From Apostichopus japonicus (Eukaryota; Echinodermata; Holothuroidea; Aspidochirotida; Stichopodidae): a DNA stretch of 64,000 nt. Made by a program: the position numbers and the translations under genes. Positions 23,430 through 34,744 of this stretch are shown in pieces (positions within the stretch are counted from its first letter, which is position 1; each line of letters starts with the position of its first letter). The notes under the pieces are model-generated. The model was not told the DNA's origin, did not search any database, and saw nothing but the letters and a program-made list of their open reading frames with translations. The stretch covers positions 6,067,714 to 6,131,713 of the forward strand of contig NC_092567.1 in NCBI RefSeq assembly GCF_037975245.1, written 5' to 3'.

Positions 23430-23989
23430 CACTCTAAACACAATCTAGTCAAGCGAGGCTAAAGTCTAGTCATATCGACTGGTTTACGTTAGTCAACGAT
23501 TATCCCGCCATAATCTTGGTAGAGATGCCTTCACGACTAACCCAAAAGGTCGCCTGACCAGAACATAATGGTCACAGTTCTATTTTAATCTGGTCCTACA
23601 ATAAATGTCAGCACTGGGACGAAACTCACTAGTCAATCAGGTTGATATATTCGTCATATGAAAAAGCGCGGGAAAATATTAACAATTGTAGCGCCACGGT
23701 ACGGCCTAGCGTACTGCACTGAACTATAGTACATTGTACACATACGTACACGACGAGCAAGGAACGTACAGCAGGGAGTTAGCAGCCAGACGGTTACGGT
23801 ACGAAAAATTAAAAAAATATTATCATCCAGTGATATTGTCAGTAACCATTGCAAGGTTAGTATATTAGACCAGTTTTCTTTGGGCCTTTGGCCAGTGTCG
23901 TTTGTTAGTCACTTAAAAAGTATATAGTATATTAGACCATAAAGTGTGTATTTTCGATTATTCCAACTTGTGTACCAACAAGCTAAGAT

Positions 23990-24780
23990 CTAGGTCCTAG
24001 GCTAGGCCTATCATGCAGTAGCTATAGGCGAATTGCCTAACGTTAAACCTAATGACGTTAAGCTGCCTTGTAGTTGTAGTAGTTGTACAGCACAGTTTAT
24101 CGTAACAGTAGGCCTCCGTATATTTACAGTATCATGGTTGCCCCGGTATTCACGCGTTTCTCATGTTTGCAATGGACAATTTCTTTACAAAATAACAAAC
24201 CTAAATTAAACTTAATATTTATAATCTGTATTAGAAACTTTAGCCTTAGGGGGATAGGACCTTGGCTATATTATTCTTGAAATATTTTAGGGGGATAAAT
24301 TCACAGCAGTGTTTCTCCTGCACTTTCAGGGGGGACATAGCCTAGGCTTAGGTCCTAGGCCATATTATTTATACCTAGATTTGGTTTGAGTTAAGGATTA
24401 GCCTCCAATTAGGGTCACCCTAAGATAACGAATTAACTAGAATAGTGTGTATGGGATTGTGTAGTTGCGTGCGAAACTGTTACACTAAATAAGCTGATTA
24501 TTCCTACGGCCATATAACCCCCCCCCCCCTCAGGCCGAGCCCTAAATAGTTTTTATAAAATACAGAGGCTAGGCCTATGTTTCATACGCAACATCAACTG
24601 AACATGACGCCAATCTTTTATTACCAGTTTGTCCACTGACCATCCTATCCAACAATCCCGTTAACAATTCACAGAAGAATACACTCCCCCTTCCAAAATA
24701 AACATTGGGGACCTTGGAGCAATCTAACAGCCTATTGCTGCCACAGCTGTGTCATATCAATTTATAGGCCTAGTTGTCAG
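23990..24780. repeat. TAGGCCTA-rich zone in E4
   Basis: CTAGGCCTA or close variants occur near 24000, 24338, 24355, 24572 and 24764. As in E1-E3, they cluster in the 5' part of the element. A C-tract lies at about 24519-24530. Confidence 0.5.
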
Positions 24781-25433
24781 TAATATAGAGGGGGAATATT
24801 TCTGGACAATTGCACTGACTTGTCCGGAAATTTTGGCTAAAATTTGTTATATATTCTAGCGACAGTTTTTTCTGCTATTTTTTAAGTTTGTACAAAACAG
24901 TTCCGATTCAGAACAAAGGTGGGTGGGTGTTTAATTTGTTGTAGCTGTTTGTAGGGAGTCATATAGCCTTGGACTAGGCTTCTTTCAAGATGGAATATTC
25001 CTCGCTTTACCTGTGGTACCGTGAACCGCAGTTGATCCCCCTAGGCTAACCCTAATTCCATTGGAAATAAAATAGGACATCTTTTACGGGGTGTTTCATT
25101 CAACTTTTTGGAAATACTACAATTTCAAACGTAAATGTATTTGGTTATCATTGTACACTTGACAAATGAAAATGTAGCTACCATAGCGGATTGATTAATG
25201 TTTGCACATGTTTCTTTTCCATACAGGTATCAAATGCATTCAGGCTTCTGTATCACTGCATAGTAATTTCACTTCCATTTCTACTGTACATTTTAGTAAT
25301 GGGATGTGATTAAATAGTTGAATTGTGACTGGTATCGTACCGTACATGTTTACCCACATGCTGCACAAAATATGCACATGAACATTAGGGATGTGAACAA
25401 ATAACAAAAGTTGTATGTCTATCACATTGGCAG

Positions 25434-25516
25434 ATAGACGTCGTTTAATTGTGGAAGAGGATGCTACTAGCGAAGTGGTTAAGAAAGTCTATCCTTGGCT
25501 ATTTGAAGATGAAGAG
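25434..25516 (+). pseudogene. E4 gene, exon A (FPxLF-like motif)
   Basis: The acceptor is CACATTGGCAG and the donor GAAGAG|GTACTG. The frame encodes RRRLIVEEDATSEVVKKVYP, then WLFEDEE. A K-x-Y/F-P-x-L-F/x-DEE pattern is a feature I associate with TE-linked SAMD3-like proteins. The exon ends on a codon boundary. Splicing to the next exon continues as an ILLELKRL helix, which fits that pattern better than reading on through the intron. Confidence 0.5.
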
Positions 25517-26086
25517 GTACTGTATGAATATGTCTTTGTAGATATTATTTATTATACAGTAGTCTGCGTAAAAGTAAAATTCAATCTTGTGGTTTCAAAA
25601 GTTATGGACATTTGAATATATTCACTTTATGCCCACCACTTGTTCGAACCACGACTTTGTTTTTCAAAAATCAATTCAAGACAGTGTTGCGCTAAGCAGC
25701 GCGATTGCAGGATTCCCACACTTTTTTTGCTGATACCGCTATTGGGAATTTGTAGGGGGGATGTTCCCCCTTAAAAAGAAACCATTTTGTTTTATTCTGA
25801 GCTAGAGCCCGATCTATACCTTTATCAGCAAGATCACTCCGCAAAACCTCATGTCCTCATCCCAAGACTTGGGAGCCTACTGCTCCTACATTGACCAGCT
25901 ACAGTAGTCCCTCTCTACTTCTTTACCAATTCGCATCTTCCATCCCTTTCGACATGTCTAAACCATCTCAATCTACGTCTCTGAACATAATCCCGAATAT
26001 GTGTTAGTCCTAAGCGATCTCTTAACTTCTCAGGTGAATTTACCATATGTACTGTATAATATCTAATTGATCTCATTTAACCATAG

Positions 26087-26248
26087 ATACTACTTGAATT
26101 AAAGCGACTTGAAGGAAGACGACAATGGCACAGTTGCTTGGTGAAGGGCTTTCCAAGTATGGAGATGCCATAATCCGCTGCACTTTGAAGATGAAGCATC
26201 CCACTGTCATAGATACATCCATGGAGAAGGACGAGGGTGCCTGTTAAG
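26087..26248 (+). pseudogene. E4 gene, exon B, frameshifted
   Basis: After acceptor TTTAACCATAG the frame reads ILLELKRLEGRRQW and runs to TAA at 26171. Shifting by one base near 26125 instead gives a helical LLGEGLSKYGDAIIRCT stretch that continues to a TAA at 26245, next to a GT donor. The simplest view is one exon broken by a one-base indel plus a later stop. Confidence 0.45.
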
Positions 26249-26436
26249 GTACATTAGTAACAATTCAATCTGTAATTCACTATTCAAGTGATCATCACCC
26301 AGGTATGTGCTGGGTCTTCAAAAATGGACTACGAGCAAAGTCTGAGGCAGGGGTGGATGCAAAATATGTCTTGGTAAGGGGTATAACCATTCAGATGTAT
26401 GGTAGTGAAAAATAAACACCTTCATTAGACATTAAC

Positions 26437-26965
26437 GTTTGTCGTCTTGCATCATACAGTCTGAGGAAAATAGGGCGCATCCGTACATACTCAGACTGTG
26501 GTAGCACTAAAAGGCTAGTGCACGCATTTGTCTCTTCACATCTTGACTCTTGCAACAGACTCATTTATGGACTGCCAAATAAGCTCCAGCGTTGTACGAG
26601 CTGCCAGGTTGGTTACCTTATCTAGGAAGCGTGAACACATAACCCCCATCCTTGTAAATCTCCGCTGGTTACAAGTGAAGAAGCGTATCATGTGTAAGTT
26701 AATGCTTTTGACCTACAAAATATTAAATAAACTTGCTCCATACTATCTATGTAAACTTCTCAATATCAATGAACCGGTACATATTCTCAGGTCAAATGCT
26801 GCTACAACACTTATTGTACAAATGTCAGCACCATTACTTACGGTGAGAGTTCTTTTTTCAGCAGCTGCTAAACTCTGAAACCAACTACCACCACATGTTT
26901 GAAATGCTAAATCTATATGTAAATTTAGGACCTTGTTAAGACTTACTAGCAGAGGGTTGTGTGAT
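26437..26965 (+). mobile_element. L2/CR1-like LINE fragment (reverse transcriptase C-terminus)
   Basis: Two overlapping frames together cover a typical region: LRKIGRIR, then LVHAFVSSHLDSCNRLIYGL, then (after a frame change near 26570) AARLVTLSRKREHITPIL, LRWLQVKKRI and YKILNKLAPYYL. These are hallmarks of L2/CR1-clade LINE ORF2 downstream of the polymerase core. The fragment has at least two frameshifts and a stop after SAAAKL. It lies in an intron of the E4 gene in sense orientation. Confidence 0.8.
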
Positions 26966-27025
26966 TTTAAATCATGCTGATTTAAATCAGTGGGTTTTTT
27001 TAAATCACTGATTTAAATCACTTTT
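26966..27025. repeat. TGATTTAAATCA palindromic cluster
   Basis: Three copies of a TGATTTAAATCA-like palindrome are separated by T-rich spacers (about 26970-27023), forming potential hairpins right after the LINE fragment. Confidence 0.7.
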
Positions 27026-28875
27026 CTAATTCTTGGCAGGAAAAGTTGAATTTGTGGTCAGCATATTCTCTGAAATCAAGCAGTTCCTTATAAAATAGAG
27101 TCTCAATCAAGTATCAAAGCAATTTCAGTAAATCTGGGGGGGGGGGTGTATTTTCAGGGAGAAAAATCCTTGTCACATACACCGGTATGGCATGAGGCCT
27201 ATCATGCTTAAACAAATTGAACAATTCTAGAAATTGCCTGCTAGAATCCCCTCAGAGTTCAGTTAAGTTCAGTAGAATAAGGATCAGGATGGACCCTGTG
27301 AAAGACCCTGTACCACAGATAACCCAGACTGCCAGATATGATCATGGATGAACACAATCAAGTGCTCAGATGATAACGAGACAGGCTGTGTATTGACGGT
27401 AGATTGCATAAATTATGGCTGTGAAGTACTTCATTTGGTACAAACAAGTGTCTGTGTTCAACAAAGGGAAATTGGTACAGTATCATGGGCCCCTTAGTGG
27501 AGGGGATATAGGGCCTAATTTTGAAATTATATTCAAGACTGTTGACTTCCCTTGATTGTCCCGAAATCAAATTAAATCATTGGGCTGACTGCTCGTATGT
27601 GATATGGGTGGGTATAGATGTTTTTGGAAGATTTAGGTAACATTTGAGAGGAAATTGAACTTTTGATTATTGCAAAATTTATCTGATTATTAAAAAAAAA
27701 GAAAAAAATCAACTCTGAATTAGCATTTATATTTGCAATATGGGTAATGTTTTGTATAATTATATTTTTTTTGTGTGCAGTGCATTGCAGCATTGTGGTC
27801 TTGGACGGAATGCCCTATATAAAAACGTTTTATTATGATTAAGGTTATTATAACATGTTTGAAGTTATGGATATGGATATAGAATGTCTATTCCAATTTC
27901 CAAAAATATATTGTTCAAGATGCAAATCCATGGGTGGAAGTAGGTGGTACGTGACAACCTGCCCCCACTTCCCCCTATATGCCTATATGTATTATAGGCT
28001 ACACGATATGCAATTTGATCCATTTTTATGATGCAATGTTACATTGTTACAAGCTGAGTATATGGAAATCTAGTCTACTTTACTTTGGAAACAAGAGGCA
28101 TTTCAATTTATCACTGTCTGCATATTCTCAAATAATATCTTCCTTGTTCAACTTTCACACTAGTTGCCAGCTGAATCCTGAGGTTCAAATTTTCATGTGT
28201 CAATCTGCTTGCTAGTCTGCTCTCTATTATCTTCATTTTACTGAAGACCTCAGAATATGGTATATGGTTGTTAATTCAGGGAAAACATGTTCTCGGACCT
28301 CAGGAATCTGTAGGTATCAATGAAACCTATCTGCTTTGGGTCCAAGATACGAGTTTGACAACTGATACATATTCTTGACAAATGGAGCAACTCTTTCAAT
28401 ACAATCTCAGTATTTGATATTTTTCCATTAATGTTTCTATATTTTGCTTCAAATGTTCCTTATCAGTTATCATTGTCTTGAATCCCTCAAGCTGAAACAA
28501 TGACATGGATGCAATCATTTTTTATGGCCCATGCCAGTAGGGGCCCACGACAAATAACTGAACAATTGGCATAACTTAAAGATGCTTGCTTGGGTTGAGC
28601 TCATACTTGATATTACTTAGCTAAGTAGCCTAGACCTTATCAAATGATACAAATATCTTTGCTGAAAATAAGACCTGTGATGTATTTAGTACTCTACTTT
28701 AATATTATCACCTAAGCAATTTATCGAGTATTGAGTATTGCTCTCCGGACTGCAGATGAGTGAATCTGTGATATTTTTGTCCTATCGATGTTACCAAATA
28801 TGACATAATATCACTCTTCTGAAATGTCATGATGTTATGAGTGCTTTAACATTCTGTTGTTGATTTTTCTTTTAG
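27026..28875. other. E4 intronic sequence
   Basis: AT-rich with no supported coding content. A short G-tract lies near 27136 and poly(A)/(T) tracts near 27690 and 27765. Confidence 0.45.
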
Positions 28876-28964
28876 AGTCTAGAATGCATGCAGCAATTCT
28901 GTAAGTTCCGACTCTACTGAATGAGAAGTTGGGTGCTATGATTGTATTTGCAGATGAGGATAGT
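28876..28964 (+). pseudogene. E4 gene, exon C, stop-containing
   Basis: The acceptor is GATTTTTCTTTTAG and the donor GATAGT|GTAAGT. In the frame that joins the next exon it reads a LLNEKLGAMIVFADEDS-like stretch, but a TAA occurs near its start (about 28901). The stop lies within a GTAAGT that could itself act as a donor. The phase is compatible with the exon at 30026. Confidence 0.45.
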
Positions 28965-30025
28965 GTAAGTACCCAATATATTATTTAAATCAACAGTATG
29001 TAAACTATGGGTCAAGGCCATCAGAGGTGGTCTGATATTGTATGTTACAGTGTCGAGGGTTCATCATGATATTGCCCTGGTAGTGTTTCCTTTGGGGTAT
29101 TCAGCAATTTTAGGTCTGATGCCATATGGGCTATTTCAGGAAATAACTCAAAATTAATATTTTCCTACAGATTGTATGGTCACAATGCTTTGAGCATTTT
29201 TCACAGTGGTACTTAGGTAGTGCCTCCTTTGGGTTCTTAGGATTTGGGGGCCTAAGTCACCTGTAGACCATATGGGCCAATTTATGAAATCACTCAAAAT
29301 GATACTTTTCATACAAATTTGCCCTAAAATTGGTTTAGCCCTAACATTTGTTGGGGCATCTTTTTTTTTTTTGGGGGGGGGAGCATTTTTTGGCATCCTT
29401 ATTTCTGGGGGGCCTTGAAATATTTGGGCCCTGAAAAACTTCTGTCTGCAACAAAGGCCCGCACATCTGATCATTATTCCCTAACTAAATATCACATGTA
29501 TGACCTGGGAGTGTTCATAGCTGTAAATATAGTATGGGCATCATCACAAAGGTAGAATAGACTAGTATGTGATAACTGGAACAGAATGTTGGACAGATTT
29601 CAATCTGTAGTTGCAGTAACCATAACCCAATGTGGATTTCCTGATCAGCCCCAAGTGTATTAAAATCATCTAGTGGAATGAATCCCTACCATGATGTAAT
29701 TAGCTGTAACAAGATGTCATAACTCATGGCAAATATTCATTTCTCTCTAAAATACACGGAACCAGTGCACCATTTAGCTCTGTTGTTTCATTTATACTCT
29801 GCTATTATTTATATCATCAAAAATAGTATTACTTGTAGTGAATACGATGTACTGTAAATTGATTTGAAAAAATATTTAAGAAATTATTTATTTTGATTCC
29901 TTCGTTGGTGGAGTATATTTGTTTGTTGGTCACTCATGGCCATCATGGTGGATCAGCCACCTCTCCCATTTTCTGAAACTGGAAAGCGCTGTATATTGAA
30001 TACATATACCTTAATTTCTTTGCAG
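28965..30025. other. E4 intron between exons C and D
   Basis: Contains a repeated local unit (GCCATATGGGC-ATTT-ATGAAAT, near 29120 and 29265, each followed by CACTCAAAAT-like words) and a poly(T)/poly(G) junction near 29361-29381. The 106-codon minus frame here crosses that low-complexity tract and is not supported. Confidence 0.45.
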
Positions 30026-30223
30026 GTTACAGACTTGTCAGACGTGCCAGTTTATATCCAGGTGACAGAGGATGAAGGTGTTCCAGAGTACACTGTGATA
30101 GTGGAAACCTTGCAAGTAGCTACTTTGAAAAGTTTGTTCGCAGCCATGTGCAATTATTTGGCAGTGTTCTATGTCCTAAATATGGCATATGAGCCTTTGC
30201 TGGAGAAAACCCTTCAGTTTTAA
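30026..30223 (+). pseudogene. E4 gene, last exon of SAMD3-like protein
   Basis: The acceptor is TAATTTCTTTGCAG. The frame is open for 65 codons to TAA at 30221. It contains VPVYIQVTEDEGVPEYTVIV, a short E-T-L-Q turn, then SLFAAMCNYLAVFYVLNMAY and a LEKTLQF tail. It has the same architecture as the last exons of E1-E3 (strand, helix, L-F-Y-x-L-N/D-x-Y, then an aromatic tail). This is the second intact C-terminal exon in the window. Confidence 0.65.
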
Positions 30224-30547
30224 AAAAAATTATTTTGAATGTTGATGATACTACACCGGCAGATAAATCAGTCAATAAAATTCTCGAGAAACTAAACATG
30301 CAAATCGCTAAAAATTGATGGCCTAATTACTGCTCCAGGCACCTACCATTTTTTGTACAGTTTTTTTGGCTCAAACTGTCATCACATTTATAACATAGAA
30401 TACTGCCTATCAATTGCACTAGCATATATGAGTCAAATTAGGCTAAGGTGTTATAAAACTGTAACTAACTTGCAAATAATAAGTCATTGAAAATTTTTTC
30501 ATTATCATTTGAGCTGTTGCGTGTGTTAGTTTTGACTTACAAAATGT

Positions 30548-32650
30548 TGTTATTTTTGGTTACGATGCCGAAGGCCGAGTAACCTATGCGATCAAGTTGG
30601 CGTGTGTGAGGGTGCGTTTGTTTTGCTATCTGACCGAGGACTTGAACAAAACAATTTCTGGTCCTCGGTTGTGATTTCTAAAGAATCACCACGTCCTCGG
30701 AAGAATTCTATTGTATGGGGTATTGTTAAGGTTAGGGTACGTGGATTTGAACAATGGAAAATACAATGGGGTCCTCAGTCTGAATGTAATGCAAACATGT
30801 GTGTGTGGGTATGCGTTTGTTTTGCTATCTGACCGAGGACTTGACAAAAGAATTTCAGGTCCTCGGTTGTGATTTCTAAAGAATCACCACGTCCTCGGAA
30901 GAATTCTATTGTATGGGGTATTGTTAATGTTACGGTACGTGGATTTGAACAATGGAAAATACAATGGGGTCCTCGGTCTGAACGAAACACAAACATGTAT
31001 ATGTGTGTGTGTGATGTGACAGCTTGCTCGTAAACACGATATCTCAACAACGACACATTGGATCAATGTCATATTGGACTGGTGATGTGTGGATGATCCC
31101 TATTGTGTTTGTTCTCCATCACATGAATATTAATAAGTGGGTAGGGCTTAAAGTAAAATTCTTAAAATGTCAATATCTTCGCAACGGTATGTCCGATCTG
31201 CTTCATACTTGGTATGGTGATGTAAGTGGTTCATTGTCACATGACAATGGAATTTCATCTAATTAATATTCATGAGTAGGTGGGGCTTAATCCTTAATTG
31301 CTAGAAATAGCTTGTAAACCTGAAATCTTAGAAATTAAATGTTGAATTACTGTCATTTTGAACTAGTACATGCTCCATGATTAGTAGATGTTCCCTATTG
31401 TTTTTGTTGTTCATGACATGAATATTAATGAGTAGGCAGCAGTTAAAGTGAAATTCTTAAAATGTCAATAACTTTGCAACGGTATAACCGATCATCTCCA
31501 TACTTTGTTGATTGGTGGTGGATAATAATAGTTACATTTTCATATGAAAATAACATGTAACCTCATTAATATTCATGTGTTTGTTGGCCATATAGCATTT
31601 GTTGTCCCTCATTCCTAAACTCCTGTCATTCGTCACGTTTGACATGTTTTCCTGGTTCCTGGGAGTTGCTGATCTTATCTATATTTGTTTTGCTTTATAA
31701 AACCATGAAATTGGCTAGCCAGGCCATTAAAGGACTAGTCCAGTGACAAATTAAACTGGACTGAAAAAAAGTAACCTTTGCAATTAAGTTGGCATATGTG
31801 TATGTTGTGATGAGTTGGCATGTTTGTATGTTTTGATCAAGTTTGCGTGTGGGTATGTGTGTATATGTATGTTGCATAAATAGCTGGCTCAGACAATTAA
31901 AGGGATAGTCTATAGTGAAAAAGTAAATAAACTTAATAATCTGGTATTACTGTACATATACCTATAGAGTATAGGGAAGTCTTATGTGAGTGGGCTAGAT
32001 TAATGTGTTGGTAGTAAGGTGTGAAACTGGTAAAATCTGATGGGTGTCAGGTGGGGGGGGGGGGTTGTCAGATGAGTAGGGTGATGTTGGGATCATGGTT
32101 GTAGGATGGTAGGTGAGGCTGCAGGTGGTATGATGGTAAGGGTTCCGCTCTGGGTTGGGGATATGGGTTGTGTCGTATGATCCCCATGTGTTTGTCTGGA
32201 GAGGGGGTGTGGGGTGGTGAAATGCCTAGAGTCAACTATATCACTTTTTTTCAACTTTATATGTACATCAATAAAGGCATTAATTTTTGGTTTTGTTTAC
32301 GATGGCCAGGTAATCTACAGTTTAGCATGTTTGCAAGTGTATGTATAATCTTAAAAACAATAAATTTAATTACTGTAAATGTATTGAATAACTTGTAGAT
32401 ATGCTACATTATCATTACATGGACCTCATTGTTTTTGTTGTCCAGTACATGAATATGTGGGTGGGGCTTGTAATCAAATTCTTAAAATGTCGATATTTTT
32501 TCAAATATATGTCTGATCACCTTCATACTTGGTAGGTTGGTACAGTAGTGCTACAGGAAACTGAAATTTCATTTATATTCATGAGTGCAACTGACAACTT
32601 TATGTCTGATCAGCTTCAGTTTGGTTTCAGTTGTCTGGCAATAAGTACAA
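30548..32650. repeat. dispersed repeat region with internal duplications, in E4
   Basis: It begins ACGATGCCGAAGGCCGAGTA then ACCTATGCGATC. It has a 199-bp direct duplication (TTTTGCTATCTGACCGAGG at 30621 and 30820). A unit around ATGAATATTAATGAGTAGG, then AAATTCTTAAAATGTCAATA, recurs near 31120, 31420 and 32450. A shorter copy of the same family lies at 46115-46500. No protein is encoded. A poly(G) tract lies at about 32051-32062. Confidence 0.7.
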
Positions 32651-32885
32651 TACAGGTATATAACAATAACAAATTCTGACTTATCTTATTTCATAAACTC
32701 TCATCGGCATCAGAACCACTAAACCTTTGGGTTTTCTGGTTCTTCAATTACTGATGAAATCAGACAATCTTTTGTACTTACTATTGAGGTGAAGCATATG
32801 TAGTGTTTAAGAGAAAATATAAAATGTGATTCCAAATTAATACAGAAATTCTTGCTTTCTTTTTTTCATGTGAGAGGGCTTGATG

Positions 32886-33003
32886 GTCTAGCAGTGGTTA
32901 AGGCCCAATCAGGTTTTATATCCAAGAATTGTTCCCACCAGTTAGCTCAACAGACAGCTTTGTACCTATAAGGGAGTTGTCGCAGGTTCGAATCTGTGGT
33001 GGG
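32886..33003 (+). repeat. tRNA-like sequence, probable SINE head or tRNA relic
   Basis: CCCACCA (32934) and TGGTGGG (32997) form a perfect 7-bp stem 70 nt apart. An A-box-like TTAGCTCAACAGA and a B-box GGTTCGAATCT lie between them. A second A-box-like GTCTAGCAGTGGTTAAGGC lies just upstream. The T-stem pairs only with an eight-base loop and the anticodon arm is poor, so it is unlikely to be a working tRNA gene. Confidence 0.45.
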
Positions 33004-33059
33004 TCATATAAAACTAGTATAGAAAAACTACTTTTATCCATGGGCAAGACTAACTGGAT

Positions 33060-33480
33060 TAGTCAAGTGACTGCTGGACTAATCATTTAGGTTGCTTGAC
33101 AAAAGCCTGGTCGATAGAGCATTGATGAAAGACTAGCAAAAACTGGTCATGTGACTAATTGAATAAGTCAATTGACATCTTGACTAATCGTTTAGGTCGC
33201 TTGACTAAAGCCTGGTCGATAGAGGCATAATTGAATGACTAGTAAAAACTGGTCATGTGACTAATTGAATTAGTCAACTGACATCTTGACTAATCGTTTA
33301 GGTCGCTTGACTAAAGCCTGGTCGATAGAGGCATAATTGAATGACTAGTAAAAACTGGTCATGTGACCAGGTTTACTTAGTCATATGACCAGAACTATTT
33401 GGTCACTGGACCAAAAGTTAGTCAAGTGACTAGAATTAATTGGTCGATAGAAGCATTGTCTGGACTAATGTACTCTAGTC
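33060..33480. repeat. 105/106-bp subterminal repeat of E4
   Basis: CCTGGTCGATAGAG starts at 33106, 33211 and 33317. Each unit contains TGACTAATCGTTTAGGT, GCTTGACTAAAG and ACTGGTCATGTGACTAATTG. These words echo those near the left end of E4 (23445-23660). They are likely transposase-binding repeats by analogy. Confidence 0.85.
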
Positions 33481-33506
33481 ATCTTGACTAGATTATGTTT
33501 ACAGTG

Positions 33507-34676
33507 TGTATACGTGACTGATATAAGTGTGTGGGTCCAAGAAGGCTTAGATATAATGAAAGGACTGGTCTGGTTTTTATTTGAAACCAATACACTCTGG
33601 TATATTCTTCTGAATGGTAATGCTTGCCATGATCTTGGTCATTTGTATATATGGAGGAAAGAGGAGCTATTTTAATTACTGACATTTCAAGGGTTCCGGG
33701 GGGTGGGCAGAGGGATAAGGATCATTGTATTCGTGTATAATGGAATAAATTCGAAAACAGAAAGAAACTCTGTAGTATATATGTGTAGCTCTTCTTACCC
33801 GCTTCGTTGTTATCTTGTACGGATACCATGGTAACCAAAACAAATGCAATCTCTTGATAAAATATGAATATAAGACAAATTTTGTATTATTTCCCGCGTG
33901 TTTGGAACAGACACAAACATACATACATTAGACAATTTTGAAGGTGTCAGGATCCGAAGGTGGGGGTGGGGGGTTGGAGTGGATTTGTTCCAATTCGGTT
34001 ACTGATTATCTCTTTTAATATTTATAATTTGTCATCGGGTAAACGTTTTTTGTTGCTTGTTAATTATCTTCAATTGTTAAAAATATTATATTGCAACACC
34101 TGGACCTTATCATTAGTGTCTAGGATTGGGTGGAGAGTTTAGGGCGCCAAATAATACAGGAACAACTCACGTAAACTTTTGTATCACGTTTATTCCAAAC
34201 TTAGAAACAACCTTATAAAAATAAGGAAGTGAACGGAAATACATATCTTTAAAATATTTTTTTTTGAGATAAAAGTCTGTAAGTAAATCACGAGCATCGT
34301 TATGATAATAAACAAACGAGCATATCATTTCAACATTCAGTAGAACACTTGTACAGATGTACACTTTTGCTATCCTTTCTTCTAAGTTCAATCTTACTCA
34401 AATATGAACTCAAATTTATCAAGGTAAATGTTCCTGCGAAGGTTCCACGTACACTCATGTGTATAAGTCATTAAATACCTGTAGTTTCTAGGTCAGAAAT
34501 GAAGATGAACTGGTAATATAACAGATGGTGACCGATGCGAAGCAGCGCGATTCAACATTGTTGTTCTTTGTTTAGTTTAAAACCATAACATAAACTGGCT
34601 TTATTGCCTATTATTTGTGTGTGGAGTGCATATATAAACGAAATTGCTTGTGAACATCAGACTCACTGTTTTCCAG
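33507..34676. other. non-coding sequence
   Basis: No gene is supported. The first 90 bp resemble 37927-38010 (ACGTGACTGATAT, GTGGGTCCAAG-AGGCTTA). Confidence 0.45.
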
Positions 34677-34744
34677 AGTGCAGATGCTGGACATTTGGCG
34701 ATTGATATAAATGAAGGAAGAGGTGATACGGTTATTTATAAAAT
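34677..34744 (+). CDS. candidate internal exon, unrecognised protein
   Basis: The acceptor is CACTGTTTTCCAG and the donor AAAAT|GTAAGA. The frame starting on a codon boundary is open and includes GHLAIDINEGRGDTVIYK. It ends with two bases, and joining the segment at 36707 completes an isoleucine codon and continues SVSYGTLVGDTG. The incoming phase agrees with the candidate exon at 21945. The phase match across four segments is suggestive but could be chance, and I know no family for it. Confidence 0.33.

Larger units (their letters stand above)
23430..33506 (+). mobile_element. E4: 10-kb CACTC/CACTG-ended DNA transposon
   Basis: The left end reads CACTCTAAACACAATCTAG. The reverse complement of the right end reads CACTGTAAACATAATCTAG. 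TG lies on both sides (23428-23429 and 33507-33508). CTAGTCA/TGGTCATGTGAC words fill both subterminal zones. Four exon-like segments of a SAMD3-like gene lie on the plus strand between 25434 and 30223, with stops and frameshifts. A paralogous site at about 37880-38010 has the joined flanks without the element. An L2/CR1-like LINE fragment, a 199-bp duplication and tRNA-like sequence are nested inside. This is the largest and probably most complete member of the family here, though it is degenerate. Confidence 0.82.
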
